A stretch of 7,650 nt of DNA from an uncultured Clostridia bacterium. Lineage in GTDB: Bacteria > Bacillota > Clostridia > Christensenellales > Aristaeellaceae. Positions within the stretch are counted from its first letter, which is position 1, and every line of letters begins with the position of its first letter. Below, piece after piece: positions 5,687 through 7,650 of the stretch. Where the stretch lies: the NCBI GenBank assembly GCA_934636425.1, contig CAKUAV010000143.1, positions 1-7,650 of the forward strand, read 5' to 3'. The translations under genes were made by a program, and so were the position numbers. The notes below the pieces were generated by a model that worked only from the letters and a program-made list of their open reading frames with translations, searched no databases and was not told the DNA's origin.

Positions 5687-6829
5687 TTACTTGGAAGGCG
5701 CGATCTTGTCGAGCAGCTTGAGCTGACCGTTTTCAAAGCCCATGACGCACACGGACTTGATCGGGTCGTTGTGATCGTCAAAGGTGATGTGGCCGGTCGC
5801 GCAGTCCAGATCGGTGGCCTTCAGCGCGGCGATGATGGCGTCCTTGTCGGTGCTGCCCGCATTGGCGATGGCGGTCAGCATGATCTTGGCCGCATCATAG
5901 CCCAGCGCGTTGAAGCCCTGAGGCGCGGTGCCGTTGTGGCTGTCGGTGAAGCGGGCGACGAAGCTCTTGACGGTTTCATCGTCGTCGTCGGCATAGAAGG
6001 AATCGCAGTAGGCGGTGCCGTCCAGCAGCTCGGGCTCGTCCTCCAGCTGAGCAGCGATGCCGCTCCAGCTGTCGGCGCCGATCAGCGTGGCCTCAACGCC
6101 CACGTCGTTCTTGGCCTGGCGCAGGATCAGCGCGGCGTCCTCATAGTAGTAGCAGACGAACACGACGTCCGGCTCGGCGTCGGCGATCTTGGTCAGCTGC
6201 GCGGTGTAGTCCGCGTCGCCGGAAACGGCGGTTTCGGTCGCGACGATTTCAAGACCCAGCTCCTTGGCCTTCTCGGTGAAGCCCTCGTACAGGCCGATGA
6301 AGTAGGAATCGGTGTTGTCGTACAGTATGGCGGCGGTCTTGGCGCCCAGGCTGCTCACGGCGTACTCGGCCATGATGCCCGCCTGATAGGGATCCAGGAA
6401 GCAGGCGCGGAAGACGTTGCTGCCGGCGTCGGTCACGGCGTAGGCGGTGGCAGACGCGGTGATCATGGGCATGTTGTCCTTGGCGGCCAGAGAAGCCACG
6501 GCCAGCGTGGGCGTGGTGGTGACCGGGCCGATGACGGCGGCCACGCCGTCGCTCACCAGGGTGTTGTAGGCGTTGGTGGCCTCAACCGCGTCGCCAGTGT
6601 CGTCCATCCACTCGATGACGACCTTTTTGCCGTCGATGCCGCCGTTTTCGTTGATTTCATCGATATAGGTGTTGACGCCGTTCTGCACGAGCAGGCCGTA
6701 GTTGGCCACGGTGCCGGTCAGCGGCGCGATGCCGCCGATCTTAATCGTATCTTCCTCCGCCAGCGCGGCGCAGGAGAAGACCATCATCAGGGCTACCATC
6801 AAAGCTACCATTTTTCCCATTTTTCTCAT
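5687..6829 (-). CDS. livK: Branched-chain amino acid ABC transporter substrate-binding protein LivK
   Basis: A 380-residue extracytoplasmic binding protein of the type I periplasmic-binding fold (Peripla_BP_6-like). Residues 1-24 form a signal peptide: a basic start (MRKMGK), a Met/Ala/Val/Leu core and ALA before EED, giving a signal peptidase I site after Ala24. Cys20 in VFSC could alternatively be a non-canonical lipobox. Mature motifs: DTIKIGGIAPLTGTVANYG (27-45), INENGGIDGKKV, VAAVIGPVTTTPTLAVASLA, GSNVFRACFLDPYQAGIMA, then GFNALGYDAAKIMLTAI and the closing GHITFDDHNDP. The start at 6829 is chosen because AGAGGAGGG lies 7 nt upstream; the longer frame from 6850 (MKEEGSH) would translate through that site. 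First gene of the operon, with its own promoter. Substrate is probably Leu/Ile/Val, but relatives bind other amino acids and amides, and the sequence does not settle it. Confidence 0.94.
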   Translation of the reverse strand: MRKMGKMVALMVALMMVFSCAALAEEDTIKIGGIAPLTGTVANYGLLVQNGVNTYIDEINENGGIDGKKVVIEWMDDTGDAVEATNAYNTLVSDGVAAVIGPVTTTPTLAVASLAAKDNMPMITASATAYAVTDAGSNVFRACFLDPYQAGIMAEYAVSSLGAKTAAILYDNTDSYFIGLYEGFTEKAKELGLEIVATETAVSGDADYTAQLTKIADAEPDVVFVCYYYEDAALILRQAKNDVGVEATLIGADSWSGIAAQLEDEPELLDGTAYCDSFYADDDDETVKSFVARFTDSHNGTAPQGFNALGYDAAKIMLTAIANAGSTDKDAIIAALKATDLDCATGHITFDDHNDPIKSVCVMGFENGQLKLLDKIAPSK

Positions 6830-6836
6830 GTGGGAA

Positions 6837-6845
6837 CCCTCCTCT
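6837..6845 (-). promoter_or_regulatory. Ribosome binding site of livK
   Basis: AGAGGAGGG on the minus strand, 7 nt before the ATG at 6829. A strong site; it rules out the ATG at 6850, which lies upstream of it in the same frame. Confidence 0.85.
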
Positions 6846-6848
6846 TTC

Positions 6849-6865
6849 ATCGGCGACTTGCCGAT
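6849..6865 (-). promoter_or_regulatory. Small hairpin in the livK leader
   Basis: ATCGGC-AAGTC-GCCGAT forms a 6-bp stem with a 5-nt loop, ending 3 nt before the ribosome site. With the transcript expected to start near 6871 it would lie almost at the 5' end of the message, where a stem can protect against decay or tune initiation. The role is inferred. Confidence 0.5.
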
Positions 6866-6877
6866 TTGATGTGTATC

Positions 6878-6905
6878 ATTATACGCTGATGGCTCTGAAT
6901 TGCAA
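6878..6905 (-). promoter_or_regulatory. Sigma-A-type promoter of the liv operon
   Basis: On the minus strand: -35 TTGCAA (6900-6905; 4 of 6 matches to TTGACA), 16-bp spacer, -10 TATAAT (6878-6883; perfect). Transcription would start near 6871, giving a leader of about 42 nt with the hairpin at 6849-6865 and the livK ribosome site. The surrounding DNA is AT-richer than the genes, as expected for a promoter. I saw no clear operator palindrome over it. Confidence 0.78.
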
Positions 6906-7346
6906 GTTAATATACCGTAAATCAGGCAAAGTTTTGGTTTCGTCCATCAAAAAGCGTCATTTTCAGAGGCGTCAAACCGCCGTTTTTACATTTTTCTGCA
7001 TTATCGAACGGTGCAACCCGTCAAAATCAGCCGTTTAGAGTCATTTAACACGCGGTATATGAACATCTCTTTCTTTGCTCCTGCCGCGCGTTAAAGCGGA
7101 GTGTCTACCTTTTATGCAGGGAGCTTTTTTGCGGCGAGGCGGCGGGATGACGTGCGGGGCTTCAATGCCGTTCCGCGCTGACGCGAAGAAATGATATTCT
7201 GTTTCATGGGATCGTGAATGGTGCGCCGGCGAAGGGCTGCATCTGGCCGGTTTCAGCTCCGGCACAGGCGTTTGTGCGCGCGGGGGCTGTTCTGCGCGGC
7301 GGTACGGTTCTGTTGGGGCGTTTTGCGCCTGGGTTAGGCCTGCCAT
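6906..7346. other. Region upstream of the liv promoter; no confident gene
   Basis: About 440 bp with mixed composition, AT-rich up to about 7080 and more GC-rich beyond. A minus-strand frame 7346-7041 (101 codons) is rich in Arg, Pro and Ser with no recognisable motif or ribosome site, so I do not call it. TTGACG (7018-7023, minus strand) might be a -35 of a second upstream promoter, but its nearest -10-like TAATGC is only 15 bp away. AAGCGGAGTG (about 7095-7104) matches 10 bases of the short repeat module near livF, without the hairpin. Confidence 0.4.
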
Positions 7347-7650
7347 ATGTTTCTATTGAGAGGTTTTGCGCTCGTCTCACGCCTGCTGTTTGACGCTGAG
7401 CGCCAAACAGGACGGCTTGCGGGAGGTTGCGTTTTCTGTTCCGCCGTGGGTCGGGATCGCCATTCGTACGTTCTCGCGGCGATATGGGGTTATCAAACTT
7501 TATGGGTTCACTTCAGGATTGTGCGTTTCTTGCAGGCGATCCTGACGGGGAAACGAGAGTACGAGGAAACGGAATCGGCGGCGCGGCGTAAGTACGTTTT
7601 GCACAATCCTATTGGCCTTGTAATGCTTTCCGCGGGGAGTACGCTGGGGC
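7347..7650 (+). CDS. Possible partial reading frame, open to the window edge; unrecognised
   Basis: From the ATG at 7347 the plus strand is open for 101 codons and leaves the window without a stop; the nearest upstream in-frame stop is TAG at 7335. The other minus-strand frames are interrupted by stops. The translation begins MFLLRGFALVSRLLFD and later contains YVLAAIWGYQTLWVHF and RKYVLHNPIGLVMLSAGS. I recognise no family. Points against: no good Shine-Dalgarno site, and third codon positions are visibly mixed instead of strongly G/C as in the liv genes. It may be a chance frame, the start of a gene of foreign composition, or the remains of one. Confidence 0.25.
   Translation, partial: MFLLRGFALVSRLLFDAERQTGRLAGGCVFCSAVGRDRHSYVLAAIWGYQTLWVHFRIVRFLQAILTGKREYEETESAARRKYVLHNPIGLVMLSAGSTLG
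7386..7410. other. Inverted repeat
   Basis: CTGTTTG (7386-7392) and CAAACAG (7404-7410) pair, with inner bases extending to 11 positions around a 3-nt loop. The single odd position is G-U if transcribed from the minus strand and A-C from the plus strand. No U-tract follows on either side. It falls inside the doubtful reading frame at 7347-7650, which slightly weakens the case for that frame being coding. Confidence 0.55.

Noticed and set aside
4402..6889. Two further long plus-strand frames (4402-5721 and 5540-6889)
   Set aside because: They lie opposite livH and livK, which have clear family motifs, ribosome sites and operon spacing. The antisense translations are low in complexity and unrecognised.
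6970..6998. Plus-strand terminator (GGCG-TCAAAC-CGCC followed by a T-rich stretch)
   Set aside because: The stem is only 4 bp, too short to be convincing, and no plus-strand gene precedes it.
7041..7346. Minus-strand frame of 101 codons
   Set aside because: Arg/Pro/Ser-rich, no motif, no ribosome site; it lies just upstream of the liv promoter region and looks like chance.

Overview
This window carries a branched-chain amino acid (LIV/HAAT-type) ABC transporter operon, all on the minus strand: livK (binding protein), livH (permease), a livM-livG gene fusion (permease plus ATPase in one chain) and livF (second ATPase). Downstream on the same strand is the 5' part of a very large gene for a cyclic beta-1,2-glucan synthase (NdvB/ChvB) family protein, which runs off the left edge. 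The DNA is GC-rich. Strong purine-rich Shine-Dalgarno sites, a sigma-A-type promoter before livK and an intrinsic terminator suggest a high-GC member of the Firmicutes (Clostridia-like). This is inference; there is no rRNA or other marker in the window.

Layout, left to right. 1-1194: N-terminal 398 codons of the glucan synthase, read leftwards. 1195-1330: its leader. 1331-1378: intrinsic terminator on the minus strand. 1379-1643: no supportable gene. 1644-2123: a repeat-rich block with two diverged copies of a roughly 190-230 bp unit. Each has a 12-bp hairpin whose arms differ between copies but stay fully paired. The block also holds six copies of a short hairpin module with a fixed apex and changing arms, and it ends flush against the livF stop codon. 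2124-6829: the liv operon. 6830-6905: livK leader and promoter. 6906-7650: about 750 bp without a confident gene, including a weak plus-strand reading frame that is open to the right edge from 7347.

How it works together: LivK captures substrate outside the membrane and delivers it to a LivH/LivM channel powered by LivG and LivF. Because LivM and LivG are fused, the complex would be built from three membrane-associated chains instead of four. The cistrons are tightly packed (13-nt gap between livH and livMG, 0-nt gap between livMG and livF). A 97-nt livK-livH gap holds a stable stem-loop, so livK message can probably be kept at a higher level than the membrane genes.

The transporter itself is a known system. 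The parts most worth a second look are the LivM-LivG fusion, the covarying repeat block after livF, and the partial glucan synthase gene, which has no stop inside the window and is easily missed.
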